Shown here one piece after another: positions 12,955-25,900 of a stretch of DNA of 64,000 nt. A model generated the notes under the pieces. The model was given only the letters and a program-made list of their open reading frames with translations. It was not told the DNA's origin and did not search any database. This DNA comes from Harmonia axyridis (lineage: Eukaryota; Arthropoda; Insecta; Coleoptera; Coccinellidae). The stretch covers positions 682,001 to 746,000 of the forward strand of contig NC_059508.1 in NCBI RefSeq assembly GCF_914767665.1, given 5' to 3'. Position 1 is the stretch's first letter. Every line of letters begins with the position of its first letter. Position numbers and translations under genes: made by a program.

Positions 12955-13068
12955 ACCAATATTTCGAATTCCGTTATTCGCTAACAATTGTATTGAAGAA
13001 CGAAATTCCGATTATCATTTCTTCTTCTATATAGGTTTGGCTGCGAATACCGAATTCGAAATATTGGT
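12955..13068. repeat. Hairpin with 27-bp arms
   Basis: taccaatatttcgaattc (from 12955) is mirrored by gaattcgaaatattggta (ending 13068), and the pairing continues inward through attcgc/gcgaat with about 60 nt of loop. It is short and non-coding; function unknown. Confidence 0.7.
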
Positions 13069-14442
13069 AGATACTACCATAAAAGGGGTTTGAAGAGCAA
13101 ATCACTAGCCGAGTTAAACATTTTTTGAATTCTAAATAAACCAAATTATATATAGCCGGTTTCAACTGTAAATTATGTTCGCGATAAGCTAGGCAAGTTA
13201 TAATGAATTAATTATGATTAATATTTTAATGAATTGCTCCAAAATAATATAAAAGGAATTAATATCTAACCATATGGAACATACAATTAATTAGACATTA
13301 GTAACACATGAAATCTATGACTGAACAATTTTTACAACATTCAGCTTCAAGTCTAACATGAAAGCTACCACAATTGTTAACTGGCTGAAGGGATCCATTT
13401 ATTCTTGCAGGAGGAAGTTTTGTGAGCATTCTCCACAAAATATTTTCTTCAACTAATAAATTTTTTTCAACTATTGAATTATTTTAGATTCTGATGTTAG
13501 ATAAAATTTCAATAATGAAGAAAAAATCCATTAAATTTCAGTGTCTGTAATCATGTGAAGGAAAACAAGAAAAACCGTTGAGGTTTTGAAAATCCCTTAT
13601 TAAATTATAAAAAAATGTTATGTATCTTTTTCCAATTTATTATTCCTGGAACCAAGTCCTGTTCAATGAATACTCTCAAATATGAAATTTGGAGGAAATG
13701 ATATTCCTCCTGCAAAGCGAAATTAATCTCGAGAATTAAGTTATTCAGACTACTGTGTTATCAACAGAAACCTCTACATACCAAAATTTTCAGGACAGCC
13801 CAAATATAAAAATTTTAAATTAAATAGGTTCAGAGTTAAATTTTTATAAATGATTCCTTATGATATAGAAACCCTTAATAATTCATCAGGAGCCAAATCA
13901 TATAGAAATTACTTTTGGTAACACTAAAATTTCAATTTGCTCTCATAGGTTCAAGAATAATAACAAATTTTTTAAAAACAGTTTTTATAAGTTTATTGGA
14001 AAATTTACAACAAAATGACCAAAGTTGAACAATGATTTAATGTTAATTTTTTGATTACAAAGTTTCAGTATTAATTGCCAGAATATACAAAATGTTATCG
14101 AACAAATATGATGGTAATTATACATTTTTGCTTCAAAATATTTGTACGATAGGTAATCCTTTTTTATTTGAAATGAATTATCAGATCAACATTGGTCTTT
14201 ATTTCCTGATTTAATGAGATAAATTCTAATTTGAACAGCAAATTAATTATTTTAGCAATTCTACGTCAATTGAATTACCCGAAAATTCAAATATACCCTG
14301 TGGGGAACTATTAAATGATAAAATTATTAAAATATATGAGAATCAAAAGTTAAAATTCGATCTGAAGTTTTTCCCTGAATACATTTTTTGAATAAGTTAT
14401 GAAAATCAAATTAAATAAATTCGAAAACAACTATTCCGACAT

Positions 14443-14465
14443 ATATAAATATATATATATATATT
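14443..14465. repeat. TA dinucleotide microsatellite
   Basis: Run of alternating TA, interrupted once by an AAAT step. Confidence 0.8.
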
Positions 14466-14933
14466 AAATCACATTAAAATACATTGGACAAAATCCAATT
14501 CAAAATCTACATAAAGCTACAAACTCCAGTCAGAAGTAGCCTCGATAACTTTGATCGATATCGAACAGCAGAATGTTAACTAATAGCACTGTCTGAGACC
14601 AACATTCAACCCGTAACTCAACTCAACTTGCCATTTCAACAGGATTTCTGCGTATTTATGGGATGTTTTGGATTGGTTCCATGTGTAAATTTGGGCATGT
14701 AGTTTGGAAGCCCATATCAATCAAGTATCAACAGAATTCAGTTAAAATTCAGAAATACTTTTTATAATTTACAACAATTTTTTATCACCTGTTTCTGCCA
14801 ATCCAGAACCTCCATTATAATAACAGGGAAAAGAAATGAGAATTCTAAGAAAATAAATTAACTAAACATCGATTAGAACAAGCAGGACTTGGTTGTTGAC
14901 AGATGAGAGATGACAAAGTGCATTACCTGGGGG

Positions 14934-17900
14934 CTACTCACCTACTCCCACCACAGACAGATTGCCTGTCAGCGGAGTAGGGGAAGATGAAACTGTTGAC
15001 ATCATTCGGCACTGATCTTTAATTACAGGGTCTGCAACAAAAAAAAATACCTGATGAGATCATTCACAAATAGTTTTCATTTACTTATTTATAAGATTCA
15101 CAGGAATGTAGGAGTAGACCTGCTCAGCAACTCTGTTCACTCTGCCATACTTAGTAGAATAAAATCGTGCGGGAAGATCATTATATGTTGGTACTCTGAA
15201 CTCTCCTGTCATGGATTTATTTATTATATGTCAAATTTGTGATATAGAAAACAATTCGGGCAACCAACATTTTTCAATGAGAAAATCACTAAATAATATT
15301 CATGGAAATATTTCATCAATTTTGATAAAAATTTATTGAATTAGAAAAAATAATGTGTAATACTCGTAGTAGAGATGGCTCATTCTAACACTAGTTCATT
15401 CAAAAACAACCAAAGTGGCTCGTTTTTCAATTTCAAACTCCTGGAAGAATATCAATGCCTTCTGCATTTGCATTATAAATAACTAAAGATTGAGAGATAT
15501 TCCATAGCAATCAAAAACAGTGAAATCTAAAGTAAATATTAAGTGTCATATAAAGAGAGTATTGTCCGTATGTCGCCGAGGATTTCAAGAGCGGTTACTA
15601 TGGTTTTCAATGTTTCAGGTAACCTGCTTTGTATTTACATTAATCTGAAAATTAAAATGACTGCCAATCCGAGTGGGCGTGGTTACCGAACCTTACAAGA
15701 ATAAAAGTACAGTTGCTCTGGTGACAGACTCACCGAAGTTTGAGGAATTTGACATATACGGACCACCAACTTACTAACCATAGTAACCAATGTGATATAC
15801 GGGCCATACCCAAAGAGGCGTTTGTGTTACAATATTGGAATCAACTTTTCATTTTGTGAAGATTATTGATCTGCAAGTGGTAAACTTGTTAGTATTTAAC
15901 ATAGACCTATAATAACATGGACTGGGCGTTAGAGAGAGAGACCATTGATATCTGTGTATTATGACAAGGATGGAAGCTTTAAAGGCAAAACATTGGTTTT
16001 CTGAACTGATTGTACAGTAAAACCTCGATTATCCGTTCTCCTATTATCCGTTTTACTCTGTAATCCGTGCTCGTCGACATTTTCACTCATCCGTTCCCAC
16101 GAGCAGACATCCACTCGATTATCCGGGATTCAATTCATTACGCATGCGCCATAGTAATAATTTGGTATAATTTGAAAATGTTTTAGTCGATGATGTTGAG
16201 GAATGGCTAAATTCGGATTTAAATGAACCCGGTTATCAGATACTGGATGATTCAGAAGTCGCATCAAAATTTTCCCAACCTAACCACTGTATGGATACAG
16301 ACGATTGTCGAATTAAGTGTTGAAGAATTTTCCACGCAGAAAATAGTTATTCATAATACAAGTGCAGAAGGCATTGATATTCTTCCACGAGTTCAAAATT
16401 CAAAAACGAGCCACGAAGTGGCGAGTTTTTGAATGGACGAGTGGTGGAATGAGCCTTCTGTAAGAGTATTATACATTATTTTCTCTAATTCATTGCATTT
16501 TTATTGAAATTAATGAAATATTTCCATAAATATCTTTTAGTGATTTTTGCATTGAAAAATGTTGGTTGGGTGAACTGATTTCTTCAAGGCAAATTGATGA
16601 ATCGATAGATAAAGCCGTGGCGGAAAGTTCGGAGTACCAACATATAATAATAAAATATAACCATGAAAAGTGTGCGTTTCAGATATATTTTCGCACGATT
16701 TTCTTCTACAAGATGTGGAAGAATGAACGGAATAACCACAGAATTAGAGAAACACTGTTTCTGCCGAAGACAAGTTGAGATTTGCAAATGGTCTGATGCA
16801 CTATTTAGAGCAGGAAAATGATACGGATTATATTGATGTAAGTAAGTAAGTAAGTAAGTACTTACTGTCCTCCACTTGAGGAAAATTCGGGCTCACATAT
16901 GTCTCAAGATTAATAATAAAAAAAGACATACTTTGTCAACTAAAATATGTACATTCGATGTATTATAGGTACCAATGCAATGATTTGTTTTTCATTTGTA
17001 TATTTTTATATGATATTATGATACTATTGATTTTACTGCTTAATAAATAATTGTACCCCATACATTTCTCTAATTTTCATAGTTGTTGTGCGTATTTTGA
17101 GGAATTCCGATTGTCCGTGTTTTTCGATTATCCGGGAACCGTTTTCCCTCCATTAGGCCGGATGATCGAGGTTCTACTGTATGTGTTTTCTTGTGGTGCT
17201 TATTTTAGTACTAATAAACAATTTCAAGTATCTCTGCTTAGTGTGTAGCTTATAATTGTGTTGTTATAACCAAAAAAAGGGTTGGACGTGATATTTCATA
17301 GGTAAGAAGACGAGAAGGGATTCATCGTTTATTTTATTGAATATTTTCACAGGTTTCCGAGAAATTGAATTGAATGGGGGAAATATGGAGTAAAGACAAA
17401 AAACCTTCTGTCACAACCATAATATGCGACACCCTATATTTTTCAAAGCAGTATTTTGTCCACAGATTTGTAGAAAGCATTCTGTTATCGATTTTTTGAC
17501 TCAATTTTTGACGGGACGCCCTCTATCTAAAATTTTAATTTGAGATTTCTCATTTTGTTTTTTCAGTATTCAGTAATTTTAAGAGAAATATTCAAAACAG
17601 TCATCTTTCAGAAACGCCCTGGAAATAGAGAACGAATCAAGATATCTATGATCTGCTTTCTGATATTTTATTATTTCTAAAGAAGAGCTTGGGATTCTTG
17701 AAGAGTTTTCTTCAAGTCTTATAGTTTTAGAGATGCTTTCAGTGAGCATCGAATTTGGGACATCCTGTATAATCTCCTATCAATTTCCTTAGGATTAAAT
17801 AACAGTATATTAAATATTAACAAAAAACAAAAGAAACAAAGAAATTAAACAAGTATCTAGAAATGGTTAGTTGAAATTTTGAGTAAAACTTACAGAAGTA

Positions 17901-19360
17901 AGAGTGTTCCATAGCATCCCGGGCAGTCAAACGTTCCATATGGTCATAACGTAACAATTTATCCAGAAAGTCTAATGCCTCGGGAGAAACTAAATGTTGA
18001 TTTTCACTATGCACAAAACGTTCCCACCTTTTTCGAGAATGCCTAAAATGACAGAAGTAGATTGGGCGAATTTCTTTTTTCCAATCGCAGGATGTTATTA
18101 CCTTCCTAAAATTTCATTGAATCTAGGGTCTAACTCTATATGATATCTATCAAGGTATTCAAAAAGTTCTTCGGTACCAAGTACTTTGGCAATACGGACT
18201 AATTGGTCATAGTTGTCGTGACCATGGAAAAACGGTTCTTTTCTGAATATCATGCTTGCTAACATACATCCCAGAGACCACATATCTAAGGAATAATCAT
18301 ACATCTGGTAATCAACAAGTAATTCAGGACCCTTGAAGTATCTGGAGGCCACTCTCACATTGTATTCCTGCCCAGGGTGGTAAAACTCAGCTAAACCCCA
18401 ATCAATTAATCTTAATTTCCTATTTTCATGATCTATCATTACATTATGGGGCTTCACATCTCTGTAAATAAAAACCAGATATAATTCAGGAAACTCTAAA
18501 ATTTAATTTTCCGCAGACTACCATATTCAATCAGTAGTAAGAAAATTATCATCAACAGATAACTCAGTCCCGAAAGATGGTATAAAGACATCATGTGGAA
18601 AATTATTTGTAATCCTTATACATTAATAGAAATTATGAGATACTCACCGATGCATAATGCCCATACTATGACAGTAATCCAATGCTTTGAGCAACTCATA
18701 TAAGTAGTATCGAATATCAAAATCTGTAAGCGTTTGGTAAAGCTGCTTGAAATCTGTATTGTTTACATGTTCGAATATTAATGCTGGTGTTCTTGATACA
18801 GGATCCTTTACAACTGACTCTAATGTAATTATATTTGTACCACCCCTTAGGTTCTCTAAAATTTTTATTTCTCGTTTAATTTTCTTCTTCTTCACAGGCT
18901 AAAAAATAAAATTCTTTTAACATAATGTTCAATAAAAATGAAGACACTTAATATTGAGAAGAATCTATTTGGGAATGACGATATATTCAAGATGCAACCC
19001 ATATTATTAGAAACACATGGTTAGATAAGACCTAATATATTTTCTGAAAATAACTTCTAACATATTACTGGGGGAAAATGATGGTAAAAAATTTTGAAAA
19101 CAGTAAACTTAAAATACAAAAATATTTGAAATAATGAATGAATTTGAAATTACCTTCAATACTTTTACTACACATTTCTCATTATTTGTAACATTAATTG
19201 CTTCAAAAACTTCACTGTATTTTCCTCTACCTAGCTTCCTAACCAACTGGTAATCATCTTGTTGTCCCCAGTCTACCACGTAACTTTCATAATCCCAGTA
19301 ATCTCTAGGTTTGTGACAGTTTACATCGGCATATATTCTGGCTCGACTTGGTAAGGCCAT
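14934..19360 (-). CDS. CkIIalpha: Casein kinase 2 catalytic subunit alpha
   Basis: Five coding exons, 19154-19360, 18648-18898, 18102-18461, 17894-18042 and 14934-15031, join in phase to give 354 residues. Landmarks of this Ser/Thr kinase: Gly loop GRGKYS (about 46-51), catalytic Lys in CVVKVLK (about 66), the basic stretch VKKKKIKR (about 71-78) for substrate and beta-subunit contacts, HRDVKPHN (152-159), and DWG in place of DFG (173-175), which is typical of CK2. GMLASMIFRKEPFFHG-type and HSRKRWERFV segments confirm the C-lobe. The start MALPSRARIYADVN matches the insect alpha N-terminus. The last exon gives YPVIKDQCRMM and a short Ser/Thr/Pro tail. It ends at TAG 14934-14936, which lies inside a perfect donor (tag|gtgagt at 14936-14942), so a spliced longer tail is possible. 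CK2 acts constitutively in nucleus and cytoplasm. Confidence 0.95.
16015..17179 (+). mobile_element. Pogo/Tigger-like DNA transposon in the last CK2 alpha intron
   Basis: Ends cagtaaaacctcgattatcc (16015) and the complement of cagtagaacctcgatcatcc (ending 17179) are diagnostic of pogo-superfamily elements. TA duplications flank both sides (16013-16014 and 17180-17181). Subterminal repeats of attatccg are seen at both ends. The interior keeps a scrap of transposase C-terminus (DVEEWLNSDLNEPGYQI near 16185-16245) broken by frameshifts, and a GTAA tetranucleotide run at 16838-16860. At 1.17 kb it is shorter than an autonomous copy. Confidence 0.85.
16838..16860. repeat. GTAA tetranucleotide microsatellite
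   Basis: About six tandem copies of gtaa/aagt inside the pogo-like element. Confidence 0.85.
18565..18585 (+). repeat. 21-bp repeat, copy 1
   Basis: An exact 21-bp word (cagtcccgaaag, then atggtataa) lies in the CK2 alpha intron between 18461 and 18648. It recurs at 19525-19545 upstream of the first coding exon, followed in both cases by a catcat stretch about 10-14 bases on. Confidence 0.8.
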
Positions 19361-19425
19361 ATTTTTGAAAAGGACTAGGCTACTCACTAAATTACGAACA
19401 TATACACGATTTAAATTGGCTACCG
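19361..19425 (-). other. CK2 alpha 5' UTR portion of first coding exon
   Basis: The minus strand has a good acceptor (tgttattctgtttcag) ending at 19426, so the exon with the start codon probably spans 19154-19425, preceded by a separate non-coding exon not located. The reading frame upstream of the ATG is open but not conserved in character, so ATG 19358-19360 is chosen. Confidence 0.55.
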
Positions 19426-19524
19426 CTGAAACAGAATAACATACTTTCATATACATTTTAACAAGACAACAAATTCCAAACATGTTAGAATTATTATCAG
19501 TTACTGTGAGTATCAATCAGTCTT

Positions 19525-19545
19525 CAGTCCCGAAAGATGGTATAA
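19525..19545 (+). repeat. 21-bp repeat, copy 2
   Basis: Exact copy of the word at 18565-18585, here upstream of the CK2 alpha first coding exon. Confidence 0.8.
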
Positions 19546-21190
19546 GTAAATAACATCATATAAAACAATAAAATTGCACCCCAGAGTACTACTAGATATT
19601 TACATTCTAGCAAACCAAAAATTGAGTTCATAAAAGATTATAAATAACCATAGATGATGTAACGATTATAAAGCACATATTACAAGATTGATAGTGTTGA
19701 GATAATCGATTGATCAGTTAATGAATTGAACTTCTTGAATTGCAAATAAGATGCAAACAAAATAAGTTGTCCTGAACTACTAAGAAGTGTATGCTGTTAA
19801 AAATACATATTTGAGAAGAATAATTCATCATTAGCATCAGCCTACCCATAAACAGTGCAAAATGCCATCAGAACATTGAGAGCATGCCTTAAAATATATT
19901 AAAATACCAAATATCTAATTAGGAAATTATAGCATAAAAAGCATGTGTTCAGCAATTTAAAAAACGCCCACTCCGAAAATGAAAAGTAAAAGGATACAAA
20001 TTAAATGATAAAATGACCGATGGAAAGTGTTATTCGAAAATCAAAGCTACGTTAAATAAAGAGCAAGATCTGTTAAAATTAAACAGAAGAAGTAATTTAC
20101 GAACCTTGGACATTAACGTATTTCTCATTCACCAGTAGTATTCTAGGGTTAAAGCAAACTTTTGCTAATTTCAACATTCAATCCGCATAACTACATATCA
20201 TCCTATTCCTCAAATTTTTGATTAGCAATACATTGAATAGCCTTGTATAGATAGGCGCACGCCATTCCGTTGAACATACTAGGACTCAGAAATGTGTAAT
20301 AATGCCTAAAAAATACATCATACCTATTTCATTCCGATGCAAATATTTTAGCAGGGATCACCAATATAATTTCATGAGCACATCTCGATCAGCTATAACT
20401 TCGTTCTTTGGATAATTCTTGTATTTTTACTTCTTTTTCACGAGCCGGCTTGGGGCTTCTTACTCGAAACTGAGATCCAAAATGGAAGGACTGAATTGGA
20501 GGATATTTGTATTACTTATTTCAGTATATTGCGTACCCCTCTAAAACTACATTGGACTTGTCAGTGGCGTAGATAATAAGTACTATGAGACATGTGTGGT
20601 CATCAGGTATCTTATTTCTTCTTATGTTAGGGAAATTTGATTAATTAAATTTCAATTTTCATTGTTATAATTCGAAAGGGAGTAATTAGGTGAATTTTAG
20701 TTTTTAATATTTGTTTTTAGTAAAATTAAAATGATTCAAGACCCTCCTATCTTCGGCGCTCTTGCTTTACGAATTTTACAGGAAGCTACATCATCAGAGC
20801 GGGTAGGTTCGTATAAATATCAACAGGGGGCAATTTTACCAGAAATATACATGAATTATAAATTTGACAACAATTTCAAAAATTGACTCTTCTTGAGCAG
20901 GGCGATATTGGTTGGAATAGATGGAAGATAATTTGAAGAGGGCGGTGTATAAAATTAGTTTATTCATTTGCTGACAAATGCTGCTATATATAAAATATAA
21001 GGGTAGTCAAAATATCCTGGATTTTAGTCCAATTCAAATCAAATAAATTTCAATTATTATTATTTTTAGTCTAGATTGAATGAGAAACCAAGTAGATCAT
21101 TTTTCAGAATATGTTAAAAAAATGACTTCATATCATAATTTTTTCTTAATTCTTGAATACTTATAAGTTATTATGGAATACCTATACAGA
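19546..21190. other. Spacer upstream of CK2 alpha, no gene seen
   Basis: Must contain the CK2 alpha promoter and probably its non-coding first exon on the minus strand. No ORF with coding character and no recognised transposon. Confidence 0.4.
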
Positions 21191-21944
21191 GGATCGATAA
21201 ATCTTGGAAATTTTGAAGTAGGACGCTAGGAGAATGATTCAAATTTTGACGGAATCGTATCAGCGCATAAGTTTAATTCATTTTATTTTCTACAGACTGG
21301 TCCGAAAGTGGTGAAACACTATACCACCCTGATTTTTCAAAACGAGAATGCCCAATTATCGTATAATTCTCCATGAAATTCTGATTTTGAATTACCCCAC
21401 TTGTCATAATTTATTTGTGGTACCAACTTTTTGACGCAGGCCACAATTTTCGACAAATTTCATGATACAGCTTTAAACTGAAGATAATATCTATAAAATC
21501 TGTCGTTCGTTTTTTTATTGAATTCCCGAAAAGTTTTCAAGTCTTCTGCAAATTTACTTATCACTCTACAGATGACCTTTAATAAATGTCAATAAGTCCA
21601 TTGATTGAAATGGCATGCCCTTAATTTTTTTTGGCTGTCGGATAATAATGAAAAACATTATACAATTATCTCCAATTATATCCTTGAAATTTTTCGAATA
21701 TGTCAAAAGGTACCACAAATAAATGATGACAAGCGGGGTTTTTCGAAATCAGAATTTCATGGAGAATATGAGTATAATATAAGATTATTATTCTCGTTTA
21801 AATAGATAGAGTGGTATCGTGTTTCACCACTTTCGGACAAACCTGTGAAATCACAAATAATTTAAACTTATGCGCTGAGTAACGTCGATTCCGTCAAAAT
21901 TTGAATCATTCTCCTAGCCCAAAATTTTCAAGAGTTATCGATCG
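21191..21944. mobile_element. 0.75-kb inverted-repeat element
   Basis: The left half 21191-21455 and right half 21690-21944 are diverged inverted copies. Shared words include gaatgattcaaattttgacg, aaacttatgcgctga, ccgaaagtggtgaaacac and tctccatgaaattctgattt. It is almost entirely stem with a loop of about 230 bp and has no transposase. Non-autonomous or foldback type. Confidence 0.7.
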
Positions 21945-22970
21945 ATCGAGCACTATTGACTCGCCTTATACAACGTTTGAATAGATGCTAATTTGAAGCT
22001 GTCTAAAATCCCATAGTATGTTTCATAAAAAAACTATTTTCTGAAAAGCTCTTTTTTTGCTTTGAAAAAAAAAATGGTATAATTATATCTTTCAACAATG
22101 TCATAAACAAAAAAAATTAGACAAAAGACACTGACGCTAGGAACTTTTGTCCACTTGTTCAAATTCATTTAATTTTTCAAGTAAATTTTCATGTAGATTT
22201 CTGCTTCAATATACTTAATTCAGGCTTCTGATGTAAAAACTTCCTGGTCAGTAACATGCTTTAAAAATGACCTGACACTTTCAACATAATTTAATTTACC
22301 TCCTATTTGTGGAACAATGAATATAAAAATAATAAATGCATTCTTAGAAGGTTCGATTTTTCCAATATCAATTCCCAATGATACAATTCTCACAATTGTT
22401 TCACTATTTTGTAACTAAGGTCCAAATTTCAATTCGATTGAATGAATAAATTTTCATTTATTGAGGAAACTTGACTCCAGAACCATTGAAGAACTCAACC
22501 GATATATTTGGAGACTAAACAACCCAAAAAATTTCAAGTCTAGTACATTTCATTCAAGAATTGATTTTAACTTGTAATTGTTCATCAGTTAGTGAAACCC
22601 AATAACCACACTTGCCTCAACATCTTAAGATTAAAGACATTAGAGTAAAATATTATTTACATAAAAAAAGCTTGACCTTCGTTCCAAAAAATTAATATTA
22701 TTAGAAATAGGACATAAACACCACTGAATACTCCATCAAATGCATACAAAATAAAACAAATATATTATTCAAAAACCTGTTTTTATACTCTAAGTACGAT
22801 GTTTTATAAATTGACACAATTTAAAAACAAGTATTTCAATATCTCAGTATTATGTAACATGTTAAATAACAATATATTATTATATCACTATATTTAATAT
22901 ATGTAGGTACAAAATCTGTAAAAGTAATATTTTACACTACGATTTATCAACATTCTTTTGAACAAATTTG
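21945..22970. other. Spacer including the TRAPPC8 3' UTR, no gene seen
   Basis: AT-rich DNA below the TRAPPC8 stop codon. It should hold that gene's 3' UTR and poly(A) site on the minus strand. Nothing else recognised. Confidence 0.4.
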
Positions 22971-25900
22971 TTAACTATTGCCATTGGTAACAATAAGTGT
23001 AGAGTGTATTTGGCAATTTTGAAGGGTCGTTGCTTTCAGTTGATCCAATTTGCTGCAGTAAACTTCAATATTGGCCCCTAAATCAAAAGTTCCAGCAGTA
23101 TAAGTGGCCAAAGACATTCGAAGTACCTCCGTTGACAATGGCCTCATTTCTTGAATGATTATACTGGACCCCAGCCACGTGAAATGATTAGAAGCAGTTG
23201 GAAGAAAATTTGGGCTATTAGTTGTATTTGGTATCCTACAAAAGAACAGATGTTCGTCAAGAATGTAATGAAAATATCTTAGGATTGATATGGACAAATT
23301 AATAAAAAAACCTTCATACCTCACAGGATTGTGAGTTTTAACCATCACTTGAATAACATCATCATCCACGACACTGTGTAGGAGCAGCTCAATTGGAACC
23401 ACACATAGCCTATTTCTTTCAAAGTTGTGTTGAACAATTGCAGGACAGATAATGTTGTAAGTAACCTGAGTTTTCAATAGTTCCATTTGATGTTGCTTCT
23501 CCTTCTTTTCATTTTCTTCCAAAGAAATGGGTAATTCTACCAATGGGAATTCTAATTCCAACGGATGTTTTTTTATTCTTTCGAATTTAATCGGCACAAA
23601 ACTCTGACCATTTGCATTTCGAGTGCTTTTAACGTCTTTCACTAGAGCCTGCCACTGAATGAGTAGAACACCGTTTCTGTTCTCTTTGAAATTTTCGAAT
23701 TCCGAATCATCGAAAATATTTATAGTTCGCTGTTCAGTCTTTTTAGCGAATGCTAAATACGCTAATTGACTAGCTATTGATGTTGTTTCATGTTTAAGGG
23801 GAATGCTAGAGTATTCACTTCTCTCAAGGATTTTTCTTCTAGTTCTCAAAAGAATATGGGCCGCTTCTTGAGAATGCAATATAATATTCTGAGGAGTTAC
23901 AATATTACCTATGAAAGCCCAGTGTCGACTCAATAAACCAATATTTGTTAGAGTAAGTTCAGTCAACACAGAGTCATACGTCTTGTTTAGATTAGTTGCC
24001 TTTACACCTATACTTATTTCTTCTACTGTCTTTGAATTACCACTATCCAGAGGACTTATGTTTATTTCAATGGACTCTCGAACAGACAGATTCCAGCTTT
24101 GCCTCACCAATCTATACCTGCAAATGCAGAAATACATTTATTGTCAAGATAAGTCAAATATGAGATATGAAATATTACGAGTTCACAGTTTTTTATATTT
24201 TAGAAAACAATTACAAGCAATCAGAATAACTCATATATTCTGTAAGCTATTTGCTGGCCATTTTCGTTTTAATCGTTGATCGATGTGCGTTTCAGTTGGT
24301 GGGTAGATTAAAATGTTCTTATGGATCTGGAGCCTTGTGTGGTGTTTATCTCCTCTTTCGTTGATCACATCCTTCACATGAAGCATTTTTAAAACTTCAT
24401 GTACGGTTCTATTTGAAAAGTAACTACCAGGGTGTATTCGTTATCTTTATTAGGATACTGGACTGGCTTTCTTTGAATAATTTTAATATTAGACTGGTGG
24501 CTTTATCATGGTTTTGTAATTTATTTTACAAAGAGAGTTTAGATTTCCCACCAATGAGCCGATGTAATATCTCAACTTTCCAAGTAAGTCTTTTGTCCAT
24601 AAGAATTCCCAGATATTTCACTGTAAGAGTTTCAGGTACAAGAGATACACTAAGGGGCCAAGAACGCTTCCTTGTGGTACTCCAGATGTTATGGGAAAAT
24701 TGACTGCGATTTTTGTTGTTTACCCTTACTTTGAATTTTCATGTATCAAGGTGGGATCTCAAGAGCTTGAAATAGTCTATCGGAAGCTAAAAGATCTGGA
24801 ATCTTATTGGGGTCTATCAACAATAGGAAGGAGTACTCGTTGATAAGAACTTGTATCCATTTTATTGAATAAGGATTGCTATTTCCCTTCTTTTTCTAGT
24901 TGTTATCCGTGAACCAAATGAAGTATGTTTCAGTTGAAATCTCCTTCTCTTATGAATTTGGGGACCAATGTTGAGAGGAAGTAACTGAAGTCTTCTTTTT
25001 TAATGTTATATCGCAATGCAGTTCACAGTGGGCACAGTATTATACTCAGGTTGAAGTAACGTCTTATTCACGAAGTGTTTATTTATGTTTAAAGTCTAGC
25101 CGTCTGACGCAAAAACTGAACAATACCAACTAAATTAAAGAAGATCATGCAACACCGTACCACTTTTTGATTGAACCAAAGATACCACTTTTCTCTGTTA
25201 ATTTGAAATCAAATGAACTTACCTAGGGATACTTTTACTGTCTATATTTTCATAATAGATAAGAAGGTGTATAGAATATGGTCCTTTTAAAGATGGTGCT
25301 TTAAGCCAAATGACAATACTGGTAGTTTCTCCGGACTTCAGTACACCGTCTGGCAAAGGTACAAAAGTGATATGATTTTTCCTTGCTAATTTTTCCCTAA
25401 CTTGTATTGTTTCAATATCACTAAAGTCCATAACGATATCTTCGGTTTTGTTGAATTCACAGTTACTGACCATGCGGGGCATTGTAGAGGCTAAATAAAC
25501 TTTGTGAAGTGGTACACTGCCAGTATTTTGAAAATTGACAGTTACTTTCTGCATCTCGTCACACAGGAAATCGGTATTTATTTCAGAGAAAGTTACCTGA
25601 AAAAACAATTGAGGTAGAAATAAACTTTCCAAAGCAAGACTTGGTATCAGAAATTTTCACTAGATATAGTTTCTATTTTGTTTCACTATTACCCATAATA
25701 AATCTTCCGAATTATTAGATTAAGATACATTTTCGATTTCCCTTGAAATTTTATACAATTCACATTTTGGAATGTGTATTCTCCAAAAGTCCGTTCACCG
25801 TTTGGAAGATATAAGACCCTTACGCATGAAATTTACTTTGAAAAAAAATTTAAATAGGAGAAACCAATGCAATACAGAACTACATACTGAACCTCCATCG

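Larger units (their letters stand above)
11884..14933. other. 3 kb spacer, no gene recognised
   Basis: AT-rich DNA downstream of the CK2 alpha stop codon. It may hold the CK2 alpha 3' UTR near 14400-14930, or further 3' exons if the donor at the stop codon is used. A hairpin lies at 12955-13068 and a TA microsatellite at about 14443-14465. Short ORFs here lack coding character. Confidence 0.4.

Noticed and set aside
23911..24279. Plus-strand ORF over TRAPPC8 exon 9
   Set aside because: Antisense shadow of a well-supported coding exon.
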